Below, piece after piece: positions 54,917-64,000 of a DNA stretch of 64,000 nt. The notes beneath the pieces are model-generated. The model ran no database searches. It saw only the letters and a list, made by a program, of their open reading frames with translations, and was not told where the DNA came from. The translations under genes were made by a program, and so were the position numbers. The stretch covers positions 3,340,501-3,404,500 of the forward strand of contig JAGVVL010000018.1 in the NCBI GenBank assembly GCA_018287875.1. The letters run 5' to 3'. The DNA is from Nigrospora sphaerica (Eukaryota; Ascomycota; Sordariomycetes; Amphisphaeriales; Apiosporaceae). How positions within the stretch are numbered: the stretch's first letter is position 1; each line of letters opens with the position of its first letter.

Positions 54917-56128
54917 CTAGTACATTCTCCCCACGCTCGGCCTCAACCGTTCCACCTCCTCGCAAGTATGTTCCCGTGCCCAGTAATCGACATAGTCCAG
55001 GTTCCAGCCGCTCACGACTTGGTCCTGCCAAGGCGGCGACACCCGGCCCTCTTTGCCTTCGATATCTTCGGTCTTGACGGCGGCACCCATATCGAATGTT
55101 TCTCTCAGGACGCAGGTTCCGCGGTCGACCTTGTACAGGGAGCACCTCTTGTCCAAGCTGCACAGCTTGCGGCATTCGGCCGTGGCTCCCACTTTCGTAC
55201 GCTGGAACTCTGCTCGTCCCCCGTTGTCCCAGTCAACCCTCTCTTCGCTGGGGGGCGGCAGCTCGGCTCGCGTGCGCTCGAAGAGGTGTCGGTACAACAG
55301 CGGTGTCTGGAGGGGGCCGGTTAGCAAGGAACCAGGTAAACCACGCTGTAAGGGCGGCAGCGTGCGTCTGGTCCCGAGAAGATGTGTTCATATAGTCCGG
55401 ATTGGGGGTGTCCGCCTCCGTGAGTAGAGACACTGCTAGCCTTTGGCGGGCAGTATGGGCGAGTAGTCGCCTCCTGCCGGCCCTTACACGCGCCTCGGAT
55501 AAAAAAGGACATGACTTACACTCCGTTCGAATCGCGTCTGCTCCTACCGCCACAACCTGGCCATCTCCTCGGGCTGCGTCATATGCAACGTCAAGACGGG
55601 TTGGTACCAGTGGCCCGACGAGTAGGGTAGCCTCTCCAGCGGATAGGGGTTATCATGGGCCAAAAGCCGGACATGGGGACGCCGGCGTGTAGTAGGGTCC
55701 ATCCCAAGACGGAATCACCGCAGCAGTCGTTGTGCACCCTATCCTCCCAGCGCTGGCTGAGGGACCCCTCGAGGTAGTCTCCGTCCCGGCCCACCTCGCG
55801 ATGGAGGAGCTTCACGACGGCCGCCCGGCTTAGAATGAACCCCGAGCCGCTGTAGGCAAAGTGTGTCTTCTCGCCGTTCTTATAGCCGCCGGGCGATGGG
55901 CTTCCGATGTATAAGGGCCGGCCGGGACCCATATTCTCGAGAAAGCGGAAAAGGCCATCCCACACCACGTACGTGTCCGACTGGTAAAAGAAATACCACG
56001 GCTTATGTGGACGCATGGCCTCCCAGTTGAACATGGGGTGGGGGAGTGACGGGCGAGGCGTGAGGCCGGAGCGCATCTTCACGCCCGCGCCGTGCATGGT
56101 TGGCTTTTCGCGGCAAGTCGGGACGAAG
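54917..56128 (-). pseudogene. GT31-like glycosyltransferase with PAN-like tail, broken
   Basis: The minus strand keeps the glycosyltransferase core: WYFFYQSDTYVVWDGLFRFL (metal-binding region), GRPLYIGSPSPG, FAYSGSGFILSRAAV, CCGDSVLGWTLLHAGVPMSGFWPMI. At 55648-55660 a single missing base changes frame, and the sequence resumes as NPYPLE..SGHWYQPVLTLHMT. At 55544-55546 the expected Trp codon of an LWRWEQ-like block is TAG. A GTAAGT donor follows at 55519. The last exon (about 55311-54917) encodes LLYRHLFERTR, VDWDNG, then a Cys-containing PAN/Apple-like segment (CRKLCSLDKRC, TCVLRETFD) found at the C-terminus of fungal GT31 proteins. N-terminal exons are not clear; pieces near 56526-56345 may belong. 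Probably inactive. Confidence 0.7.
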
Positions 56129-58072
56129 CTGGCGTTGGGAACCGGGAACGAAATACCGGGGGCACACTGAAGAAGGCTTACATAATACGCGAGAGCGTCA
56201 CGGAGACCGAGTCATCACATAAGCCATGAAGGGTCCAGGCAACAGAATTCTCTGTACCCTCCCCAGAGCGTCGGGATGGAAACGGGTCTCCTTGCCGCGA
56301 TCCCTGCTTCGTGGGAAAGCCCCTGTTATAGTAATTAATAGTGGGCGCTTACTATTTTGAAGACGGTACGTATCCACTTTCCTGCTCCGTATTCGTCAAT
56401 GCGGTTCCAGCTGTGAACCCCTAAAAAGGCTATTATCATCCTTTGTGCTGGTAGCCAATTAGATACACTACTTCCGGAAGTTGAAGGTCTCCGGAGAAGG
56501 CCTCCGAACTCATCCCGGGGAGTCAACCTCGGGGGACGGCGGCATCGTCTGTTCAGCGCCGCTGCTAAGTGGAGAATAGACCTGAAGGATGCCAGGCGAC
56601 GTTGAACGACTAGACGTTCGGCCGAGGGCCATTGAATCTACGAATACTGCATATACACCCTTGCAGCCCTGTCCCTTTCAAAGTTTAAGAAGTGAACCCT
56701 GCTTCGCCACCAACCAGAGCCGTATGGACTATCTTGTATCTCGCATTCAATCGACGGCCAAGCGGACAGGTCCAAGCCCGAAAGGTACAACAGCTGAGCA
56801 TGGTCAGCACTTTATCAGGCGGGATCCCTAGCGTGGCGCAGATATCCCGCCGACCCATTGGACTTGCTGGTGATATCATGTCCAGCAGAGGAAGCAACAG
56901 GGGCTGCGTATGCCGCTACCTCCCACCCTAAGATTTTAACATTATTTCTAAGACCTTAAGCTTTAACGTACCCGAAATACCAAAATTAACTCTATTGGGC
57001 TGCTTGGTGTGAGTAGGAGCTCCAAAGCATATGGTAATACCTCAAGGAGAACTGAGTGATCTTGACGCCGCAAGGTAGACGTAATTGTCCCTCGATACGA
57101 ATCATTGGTTAATTACAGCCTTGATATTGGACAGCAGAGACCGGGGGCCGAGCCAACGAAGCAATGCTCGTGGGTAATCTAGCGGATAATTTCTTCCCAG
57201 GAGGCAACGGATTGTCGATTACGCATCGGTGGTTCTGTTTTCGCTCAGTGCCCGACCTGTTTATTCCCCATTCAGTCACAGACTACTCACCTCGCTCGAC
57301 CTGTCGATCATCCCAAGTCCCCGAGTATCATCCGACCCGGTCAGGGCGTACGCTCTCCCTCTCCCAAGTAGCGTAGCTCGGCCGAGTCGGATGTGGGCTG
57401 GCCAGGGGCTTCATCAAGAGCGGCAAGCCCCAAACATCACAAATAAACACAATGACAAGGGGCAGCCCGCGCCAGATTTATACCCCTTCAAACTGCAAAT
57501 TGTAGCCGTTGGATCTGAAATGCTTTGGCCACCTCCCACGTGCGGAGAAGTGGTAAACACTGTACGAAGATACACCAGCTGACTCGGGTTTCTATTAGTC
57601 AAATGGGATGTCGATTCAGCGGGTCGGGTCAACCGTAAGTGCGACATACGAAGTACGGTGCAGCTCGGAGGAGATGGCGGTTGATCGGCATGCGAATACG
57701 GAGCGTGCAGGCAACGAGAAAATGTAATCAGCACCGGGTTGCGGTAGTCATTAACCTACTACGCCTGTTCACCCGCACCCCCCTCGGACATTGTGTTCGG
57801 ATATAAATTACGGCGAGTGAGGCGACATGAGCAATAACACCGATCGATTGTATACGTAGCCCTTGACCTACCCGCCATTCACTCGAATAGCGGTATTACA
57901 GCACGCCCGGTCAACAAAACTCCCAGCGCCGTGATGGACACCCGTTGCGGCGAACCTCGAGTGTCCCTGCTCCTGCATGGAGGTTTGATATCGCGGAGAG
58001 AAAGCGACGGACCGACAGCCGAGAGAGCCCACGCCCATGCCGCCGATACGGCCATGGACCGAGGTGGCGGCA
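56129..58072. other. Spacer between GT31 remnant and arabinofuranosidase
   Basis: About 1.9 kb. The left 400 bases may contain decayed first exons of the GT31 gene (GTAAGC near 56350). The rest is AT-richer with only short frames. The right end is the 3' region of the GH54 gene. Confidence 0.45.
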
Positions 58073-59581
58073 TCAAGCGAGACCGTTGCTGAGCACGAAG
58101 CTCACGTCGTCGTTGAAAGACTTGGCGTTGTCGAAGGTGTGGACGCCGCCGTTGCTCGCGATGTAGGCGACGTTGTTGTAGTGGCGCAGGTAGCGGGTGG
58201 GGTAGCCCCAGGAGCGGACCGAGACGCCCTGGCCGCTGAGGCCGGCGCGCGGGCAGAAGGTGGCGTCCTCGCGGAACTGCTTGCTGCCGTCGCTGGCCTC
58301 GAGGCGGAGCGCGAAGTCGTAGTGGCGCAGGTAGCTGCCGGGCGTGTCGCGCGACTCGAACGAGACGCAGGCGCCGCTGCCGAGGCCGGCGCGCACCGTC
58401 CAGCTCGCCTGCCGCCGCAGCGCCGCGCTGCTCGACGCCGTCACCACCTGCGTGTCGATGGTCGACCCCGTGTGCGCCAGGTAGCGCGTGTCGTAGCCGG
58501 CCGTCGTGGCGCGCAGCGAGACGGTCGAGCCGACGGTCACGGCCGGCCCGCTCGTCAGCGCCGCCGCCGCGTACCCGGCCGCCACGATGTCGGCCTGCAC
58601 CGCGTTCTCGGTCGCGTCGGTCGGGTAGCCCGTCGTCATGACGCCCTCGTAAAAGGTGCCCTGCCCGCTGACGCTGTTGTCGCCCCCGATGCCGAGGATG
58701 ATGGCGCCCTCCTTGCTCATCGGGTTGTAGCCGCGCACCGTCGGCCGCGCGCCGCTGTAGTACGTCGCCAGCGCGCCCGAGGCCGCGTTGCCGCCGCGGA
58801 TGGCCCACTGGTTCGGCCCGCCCTTGACCGCGGCCGTGAGGAAGCGGTAGTTGACGGTCGGGTCGGCCGCGTTGTTCTTGGGGTTCTGGCCCGAGAACAG
58901 GCCGTTCTCGAGGTCGGCCATGACCCAGGGCCCGCTGCCGGCGCCCGAGCCCCAGATGGTGTTGTCGCCAAAGTAGATGGCCTCCATGTGGCCGTTGCCC
59001 GTGTCGAGGTTGTTGGTCTCGGCGTTGCCGTAGTCGAAGCAGCAGCCGCCGTTGTAGTGCGTGCCGTCCAGCACCGCGTACATGCCCTCGGCCGCGTCGC
59101 CCTTGGCCGTGCCGCTGGGCGCGTTGTTGCGGTAGCCCGTCCCCGGCGAGACGAAGACGCCGTACGCCTTCTGCCCCTTGACCGTGACGGGCGCGCCGTC
59201 GGCCGCCGCCAGGTTGTCGTAGCCGTTGGCCTCGGGCCCCTTGAAGGCGCCGCCCGGCGCCTGCGTGAGGTGGTTGCCCCGGCCCGACTGGTCGTAGATG
59301 ACGGTGATGAGGCAGGTCGTGCCGGCGCAGAACGTGTCCTGGGCCGCCGCGTTGGCCACGCCCCCGGCCGAGCGCGGCGTGATCATGGTCGTCGCCCCGT
59401 CCGACGCGCGCTTCACCTGGTAGAGCGGCCCGTTGTAGGCATTGTAGAGCGCGCGCGTCGTGGCGTGGGCGGCGATGCACGGCGTGTTCCCCGACGCGTA
59501 GATGTCGCAAGGCCCAGCGACGGCCAGAGGGATGAGCCCCAGCGCCACCACCGACGTCGAAAAGCTTGGTCCCGAGAACAT
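58073..59581 (-). CDS. abfB: Alpha-L-arabinofuranosidase B, GH54 with CBM42
   Basis: A single exon of 502 residues from the ATG at 59581, which starts a signal peptide of about 23 residues. An open extension upstream is not signal-like. The GH54 domain runs from PCDIYASGNTPC (residue 24) to about 340 with Cys pairs 25/35, 85/90 and the vicinal Cys180-Cys181 typical of AbfB. The nucleophile Glu225 lies in ADLENGLFSG and the acid/base Asp301 in GIGGDNSVSGQG, as in the Aspergillus enzyme. CBM42 (about 345-502) is a beta-trefoil with three repeats (SLRATTAGYDTRYLAH, SFESRDTPGSYLRHYD, SVRSWGYPTRYLRHYN) that binds arabinose side chains. The enzyme is secreted and releases arabinose from arabinoxylan or arabinan. 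Very GC-rich codons create long antisense frames. Confidence 0.95.
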   Translation of the reverse strand: MFSGPSFSTSVVALGLIPLAVAGPCDIYASGNTPCIAAHATTRALYNAYNGPLYQVKRASDGATTMITPRSAGGVANAAAQDTFCAGTTCLITVIYDQSGRGNHLTQAPGGAFKGPEANGYDNLAAADGAPVTVKGQKAYGVFVSPGTGYRNNAPSGTAKGDAAEGMYAVLDGTHYNGGCCFDYGNAETNNLDTGNGHMEAIYFGDNTIWGSGAGSGPWVMADLENGLFSGQNPKNNAADPTVNYRFLTAAVKGGPNQWAIRGGNAASGALATYYSGARPTVRGYNPMSKEGAIILGIGGDNSVSGQGTFYEGVMTTGYPTDATENAVQADIVAAGYAAAALTSGPAVTVGSTVSLRATTAGYDTRYLAHTGSTIDTQVVTASSSAALRRQASWTVRAGLGSGACVSFESRDTPGSYLRHYDFALRLEASDGSKQFREDATFCPRAGLSGQGVSVRSWGYPTRYLRHYNNVAYIASNGGVHTFDNAKSFNDDVSFVLSNGLA

Positions 59582-62500
59582 GGCTGGGCTGGATCGCTGC
59601 ACTCTTTTCCAAAAGGCCGTGGTATCAACAGTTTCATTTCTCAAAGCGCAGGCCGGTGCTATCGTTTATTAATGCTACGCCTTCGGTACCCGCTCCGGGC
59701 TCCGTTCTTCATCCTGTCCCCTCCTAGTGGTGGGATTATACATCTGGCGTTCTTGTCTCTTTGATCTCGTGATGCGGGGCAGCCAGTCTTTAAGGGCAAT
59801 GGTTACAGCGGGAACTGACCCTGACCGACACAAGCTTCTTTCCGTGAGCTTAATGAGTGCTTATCTCGCGGAGTATATTGTTCCGTCGTCCAGATTGGTA
59901 TTGGGCCGCCCATTAGCTTACTTTTGGGCTGTACTGAATAGGAAGGTGTCGTCCTCATTGGGGCGGGGTTTACGGAGTACTCGCCTCCTCTCACCTTCCA
60001 ATGTGGATTCCAAGCGCTTCAATCAGCAATGTGTACTCGTCACATGCCCTCTTATCCCCGATATACACTGAAAGAAAGGAGTGGACGAACCCCAACGTCG
60101 AGAATACGAGGGCCCCCTCGGCTATTTCCAAGTCTACACTGGCATCGATGTTTAAAACGGTGTCTAGAACCAGTTTTTCCTTGCCCAACTGCCGGACCTA
60201 TTGCCGTATTAGGAAACTGTTAGTGAGACTAGGATCTGGCCACTGGGTTGGGTGTCATGCTCAAGTGTTCCGTGTTTCGTCGGTCATCTATCTGTACGCT
60301 GCATTTGACACGTCTGCCAGCGGCGTTTCGGTGGTCGTTATGCTTTAGTGCCACGGCTCACATTAAGCAATTCTTTATGGCGGGATGTTAATAGGACCCA
60401 GTGCCGGCTGCGGCGTTTTGAACACTCAAGGTAATCGAACAGGAAGCGAACCGCCGTAATGAAGTGCTCTCACCCACGCTCGAAATCAGGGAATGATCAC
60501 GGCTCTTGAGGAGCAAATGGCGAGTGCCTTGACGCTTAGATAAGCTTTCGAGATGAATACTACCCCTTGTCCCGGGTGGTTTACTAATAGTGACTGCCCT
60601 ACCAGACACACCCATCTCGACACCGGTGCAACTTTATTTACCGGCCTCTCTGTGGCCCGTGCCAAACTGTTTAAGCGAAAGCACCTGGGTCGCTTTCAGC
60701 CTACCCTCAAAAAGTTCATGGGTCAGGGATGTAATACCGTGAAATTGCGTCACAGAGTGTCATAGACTGTGGTCCCTGTTATACTGCTGCTGCATGGGTG
60801 GTATTTGGGTCACTTTGCTCTGGGCCCTGCGGGCGAAGAAGTGGCCGCTTCGTAATATTGCGGTCGTCAAAAGTGCCGTGTACGCTTAAATCTGGCTATC
60901 GTTCTCGTTTTGCTGAGTCTCCACGGTCCGTACCGCCTTCATATGAATTAAAAATCGTAGAGTACTACGATTGGCTGTTAACCGTGCTGTTTGAAGTAAT
61001 GCGTCGCATCAATACCTTATCTGCTCACGCACCCATGTACATAGATATAAGGGGTTCCCTCTCCACTGGCCTGTCTACTTTTCCTCCTCAACCAGTCATT
61101 CTGTCCCATCCCAACTCTATCCAACACAGGCTGTAATGACCAAGTCAGTAAGTCATGGAGGCAAATTAGAACTTCATCGGCACAAGGCACTATCAATGGT
61201 TCCCAACTGTTAGATGTACTCGGACACAAAAGACTATGGCTTCCACACGCCCAATTGTTCCTGAGCCAATAGTTTCGTTGCTTGCATTAGAGGACAGCGA
61301 GAGCACATCTAGTAAGCCACAACAAGAGTTTCATGTATAATCTTGGGCAGAACCAGTGTATGATCAGGAAAGATGATATAGCAGGGCGGGTTCTAATCAC
61401 CAGCCGGTCGCTACCGTATCCCATTAAACTCAAGATAAGCCGCAACGAGCGCACTGGCCGTATCTGCATCTCCCTGCTATGCCGCATCATACTATGTATC
61501 GGTAAAAAGTCGGATCAGCATTCCTGTTCAGGTACAAGCCAACTAGGGTCACGGTAAGATGCAATTCGATCCACCAGGAACCGGTATCCAGTCATGGCAA
61601 GGCTGCTGTTTGGGGAGGTGGGGATGCGCGTGTGCACCAGGACTCATGACCCGCAATACCTCATGATGAGAACAGACCGACATCATCCACGAACCGGAAA
61701 GAGGGAAAGGGACGAACTAAAGTGTTACGTCTGTCATCGCCTACACTAGTCGCAACGACGGATATAGCAACGTCGGATTGTGAGATAAGATTTGCGTACA
61801 GTTCCTACCTGCTTTTACGGCATTAAAATATGGGCCCGGGACCGGCATTGTCGTACGTACTCCTGAAAACGATCTAGGCAATATAAAACAGAGAAAAAGC
61901 ATCACCATCTCCCTGGATTACAGAGAACCTAAGATATTCGATCTCAATCCTTCATTATGACGCTACTCGACACGAACAAAGATCAGCCCGGAAACAAAAG
62001 TTTCGAAGCTGGCGCAGCAAATGCCCTTCCCAATACTGATCTGGCTGACACAATTCACGGAACCCCCAGCTCCACAGACGAGGCACGTTCCATCTTTCTG
62101 TATGGCATTACTTAAACATGCAGCCAGGCTAACGTACGGACAGGGCCAAACAGCGTCGAAGGATGTGACGACAAAAGACGCCTCGGCATCACTGGTAAGT
62201 AGAGCCCCGGCCGTGACACTACTAAAGGTTATTCGTGGTATTAGGCTAAAGATCCATTACAGCTTCGCAGTATGAGCTCCTCTGCCAGCTCTGGTGAAAG
62301 AAAAGCCGGTGGTGGTGGTGATGATGGGGGCAAATCGAAAGCCAAGGATACGGCAGGTGCAGGTGCAATGGTCCTATAATATCACTAAGCGGTAGCCCCA
62401 ATAAAATTTTGATAAATAGAAGAGCCAGAACTTCTTTTCGCTCTCAAATGCCGATGATGTTCGAGCGCTGACCTTCGTTGGCTTGGAGAGTATTCATCTA

Positions 62501-62734
62501 AGTATGGATCGCATGTGCATGAATGACGTTAGCCTGATATCACAGTAGCAGTGAAATTGACACGACAATTTATTCGCCATCTTACCGAACGAGAGATTAT
62601 TACTTTATATGTCTGTCTGGAGGTATACCGTCTCACTCCTCGCCCCGAACGTCGAAAGCTCGTTCAGACAGCATTGCACAGTCTCAAGACTTATTGTACC
62701 GCCCGAACCAGCCCACGATTACGAACCCGCGACC
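59582..62734. other. Three-kilobase low-coding stretch
   Basis: Base composition is visibly more AT-balanced than in the genes. No frame beyond about 115 codons shows a recognisable domain, apart from a possible small gene at 61957-62379, described separately. It may be an old insertion or a decayed region. Confidence 0.45.
61957..62379 (+). CDS. Possible small spliced gene (hypothetical)
   Basis: An ATG at 61957 opens a hydrophilic frame of about 52 residues (MTLLDTNKDQPGNKSFEAG). Further along, the piece KDVTTKDASASL ends at a strong GTAAGT donor near 62193, and after a TTACAG acceptor near 62263 continues as LRSMSSSASSGERKAGGGG ending at a TAA at 62377-62379, with phases matching. The first junction, between the ATG piece and the second, does not resolve in phase. 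If real it encodes a short disordered Ser/Gly/Lys-rich protein. I do not recognise it. Confidence 0.25.
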
Positions 62735-63321
62735 ATGCCGGAGCTCCCAGGATCGTGCTACTGCCGCGCGATACGGTACACCATTTCTCTCCAGGACCCG
62801 GAGAAGGAGGCGCGCACGAGCCTGTGCCACTGCGGCAACTGCAAAAAGTTCACGGGGGGCAACTACGGCATCACCACGAAGCTGGCGCGGTCGGCCTTCG
62901 CCATCACGCAGGGCCAGGACCAGGTCCGCGTCCACGAGGCCGACAACGGCGGCGGCGTGACTCTGCACCGCGAGTTCTGTGGCACCTGCGGCGGCCCGCT
63001 GCTCGAGTACGGGGTAGGCAGCTCTTGGGGAGTGGCTCGGCAACGGCGACGGCACACGCAAGGGGGCGGGGAACGACAAGAACGGGCTGACACCCACGCG
63101 CGCAGGAGAACGCCGGTGACAATATCTATGTCTTCTACGGAACCATGGAAGACCACGCTCGTGGCCAGGTCGAACCGAAGGGCGAGTTCTTCTGCAAGAT
63201 GCGGGACCCCTGGATGCCGCCTATCGAGGGTAAGTGATGGGTCAGAATTTGTTTTAGACTACGGAACGTCCACTAACACTCATTAATAGGCTTGTTTCAG
63301 AAGCAGAAAATCAAGGAATAG
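62735..63321 (+). CDS. GFA-family protein (glutathione-dependent formaldehyde-activating enzyme-like)
   Basis: Three exons, join(62735..63013, 63106..63229, 63290..63321), give 144 residues. Donors are GTAGGC and GTAAGT, and acceptors GCAG and ATAG. The zinc-binding cysteines of the CENP-V/GFA fold are present: CYC near residue 8, CHCGNC in the LCHCGNCKKFTGG block, and CGTC in FCGTCGG. GDNIYVFYGTM opens exon 2 and the short last exon ends in QKQKIKE. Members of the family bind Zn and some help form S-hydroxymethylglutathione, but most fungal copies have no proven activity. Length is normal for the family. The upstream in-frame extension from 62609 is not conserved-looking. A 14-bp minisatellite starts 18 bases after the stop. 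Confidence 0.88.
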
Positions 63322-64000
63322 CACGAGAACGCATGGGTCGAGATGCGGACATCGAGATGCGGACATCGAGATGCGGACATCGAGATGCGGACATCGAGAT
63401 GGAGTGTTATGCCGTCCTCGCATTAATTCCCCCGGTATTGAAAATAACCAAATGCAATGCCTTTGAAATGAGAGATTGAGCTGCATAGGAACCAACAAAT
63501 ACTAAAAATATACGCCTGGTCATGATGAGCCAGATCTGGGTGTTCCGAGCTGATGCAACCCCTTAATAGTAAGGACAGATCTCGCTTTGTTCCTTGAAGG
63601 GTTGTCGATGCTAATTTTACAAGGAACCAATGGTAGTAGTACGGGGATGCATGCGCTTTTGGCGCCGGGATATGGCGGACAGTTTATTACTGAAAAGGAG
63701 GGTACTTACCTACATAATCTGGAGCGCATCAACTACCACCCGTGAAAGCACGGCAGGTACCGGGCAGCTCTATATGGCAGCTCAAAGTCGTCACGAGGCG
63801 CTAGGGTTTTTCTTATCCGGAAGTTTCAGAGGGACATATAACTGAGCATAAGAAACTTTCCGCGAGGCAATTTAAAATGTTTTCCAGTCAGGCCTTCAAT
63901 GTTGACTCATCACGCCTTACTAACACCACGTAAATAAAGTATATACGATGGCTCTCGTCTCAGGCAATCGACTTATTTTTTCATCGCCGGAAACTCTAAC
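63322..64000. other. Right-end non-coding stretch
   Basis: It begins with a 14-bp minisatellite and continues with AT-richer DNA. Only a 71-codon plus frame at 63630-63845, with no recognisable features, is seen. Nothing else is supported up to the window edge. Confidence 0.5.
63340..63395. repeat. 14-bp minisatellite, four copies
   Basis: Four perfect head-to-tail copies of GAGATGCGGACATC are followed by a partial copy (GAGATGG). The array sits 18 bases after the GFA stop codon, within its 3' untranslated region. Confidence 0.95.

Noticed and set aside
58037..59764. A 575-codon plus frame and a 577-codon minus frame over the GH54 gene
   Set aside because: Both are Arg/Ala/Gly/Val-rich shadows produced by strong third-position GC. 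Only the 502-residue minus frame carries GH54 and CBM42 motifs.

Overview
The window looks like nuclear chromosomal DNA of a filamentous ascomycete, most likely a Sordariomycete. Genes are monocistronic and on both strands. Coding exons are GC-rich with C/G-ending codons. Introns are about 50-130 bp with GTRNGT donors and CTGAC/CTAAC branch sites. The gene content is typical of the group: a FREQUENCY clock protein, a CFEM-domain Pth11-like receptor, a HET-domain remnant, a CAP59/CMT1 mannosyltransferase and secreted polysaccharide- and protein-degrading enzymes. I see no operons, virus, CRISPR array or intact transposon.

Layout. 0-4.85 kb is gene-poor. 4.85-10.4 kb holds a seven-TM membrane protein (+), a Ser/Thr-rich single-TM surface protein (-) and a GT69 mannosyltransferase (+). 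10.4-20 kb is poorly coding: an unresolved multi-exon candidate (-), a strand-asymmetric degenerate repeat array, a protein with six tryptophan-centred GLxQSRW-type motifs (-), a diverged 133-bp direct duplication and a broken isochorismatase-like hydrolase (-). 20.1-26.6 kb holds a FRQ homologue (-) and a six-exon Zn2Cys6 transcription factor (-). 27.7-31.1 kb carries two decayed genes, a Sde182/DUF1593 hydrolase (+) and a HET gene (-) with a 16-bp minisatellite inside its reading frame. A low-molecular-weight protein tyrosine phosphatase lies at 31.7 kb, followed by 5 kb of gene-poor DNA.

37.6-54.2 kb is the gene-dense housekeeping part: secreted aspartic protease (+), tRNA-Lys (-), phosphomannose isomerase (-) divergent from SAGA subunit Sgf29 (+), an Atg22-like vacuolar effluxer (+), a short-chain dehydrogenase (+) and the CFEM receptor (+). 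54.9-64 kb has a GT31-like pseudogene (-), a GH54 arabinofuranosidase (-), a long low-coding stretch and a GFA-family gene (+) followed at once by a 14-bp minisatellite.

Functional links are loose. Phosphomannose isomerase supplies the mannose-phosphate pool from which the mannosyl donors of the GT69 enzyme are made. The protease and GH54 enzyme are secreted scavenging functions. The receptor, surface protein and seven-TM protein are candidate environment sensors. The most notable features are the short FRQ-like protein, the six-fold GLxQSRW motif protein, the HET minisatellite whose copy number sets the reading frame, and four gene remnants caught at different stages of decay. All exon models come from reading splice signals and frame by eye. 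No homology search was run, and family names rest on recognised motifs.
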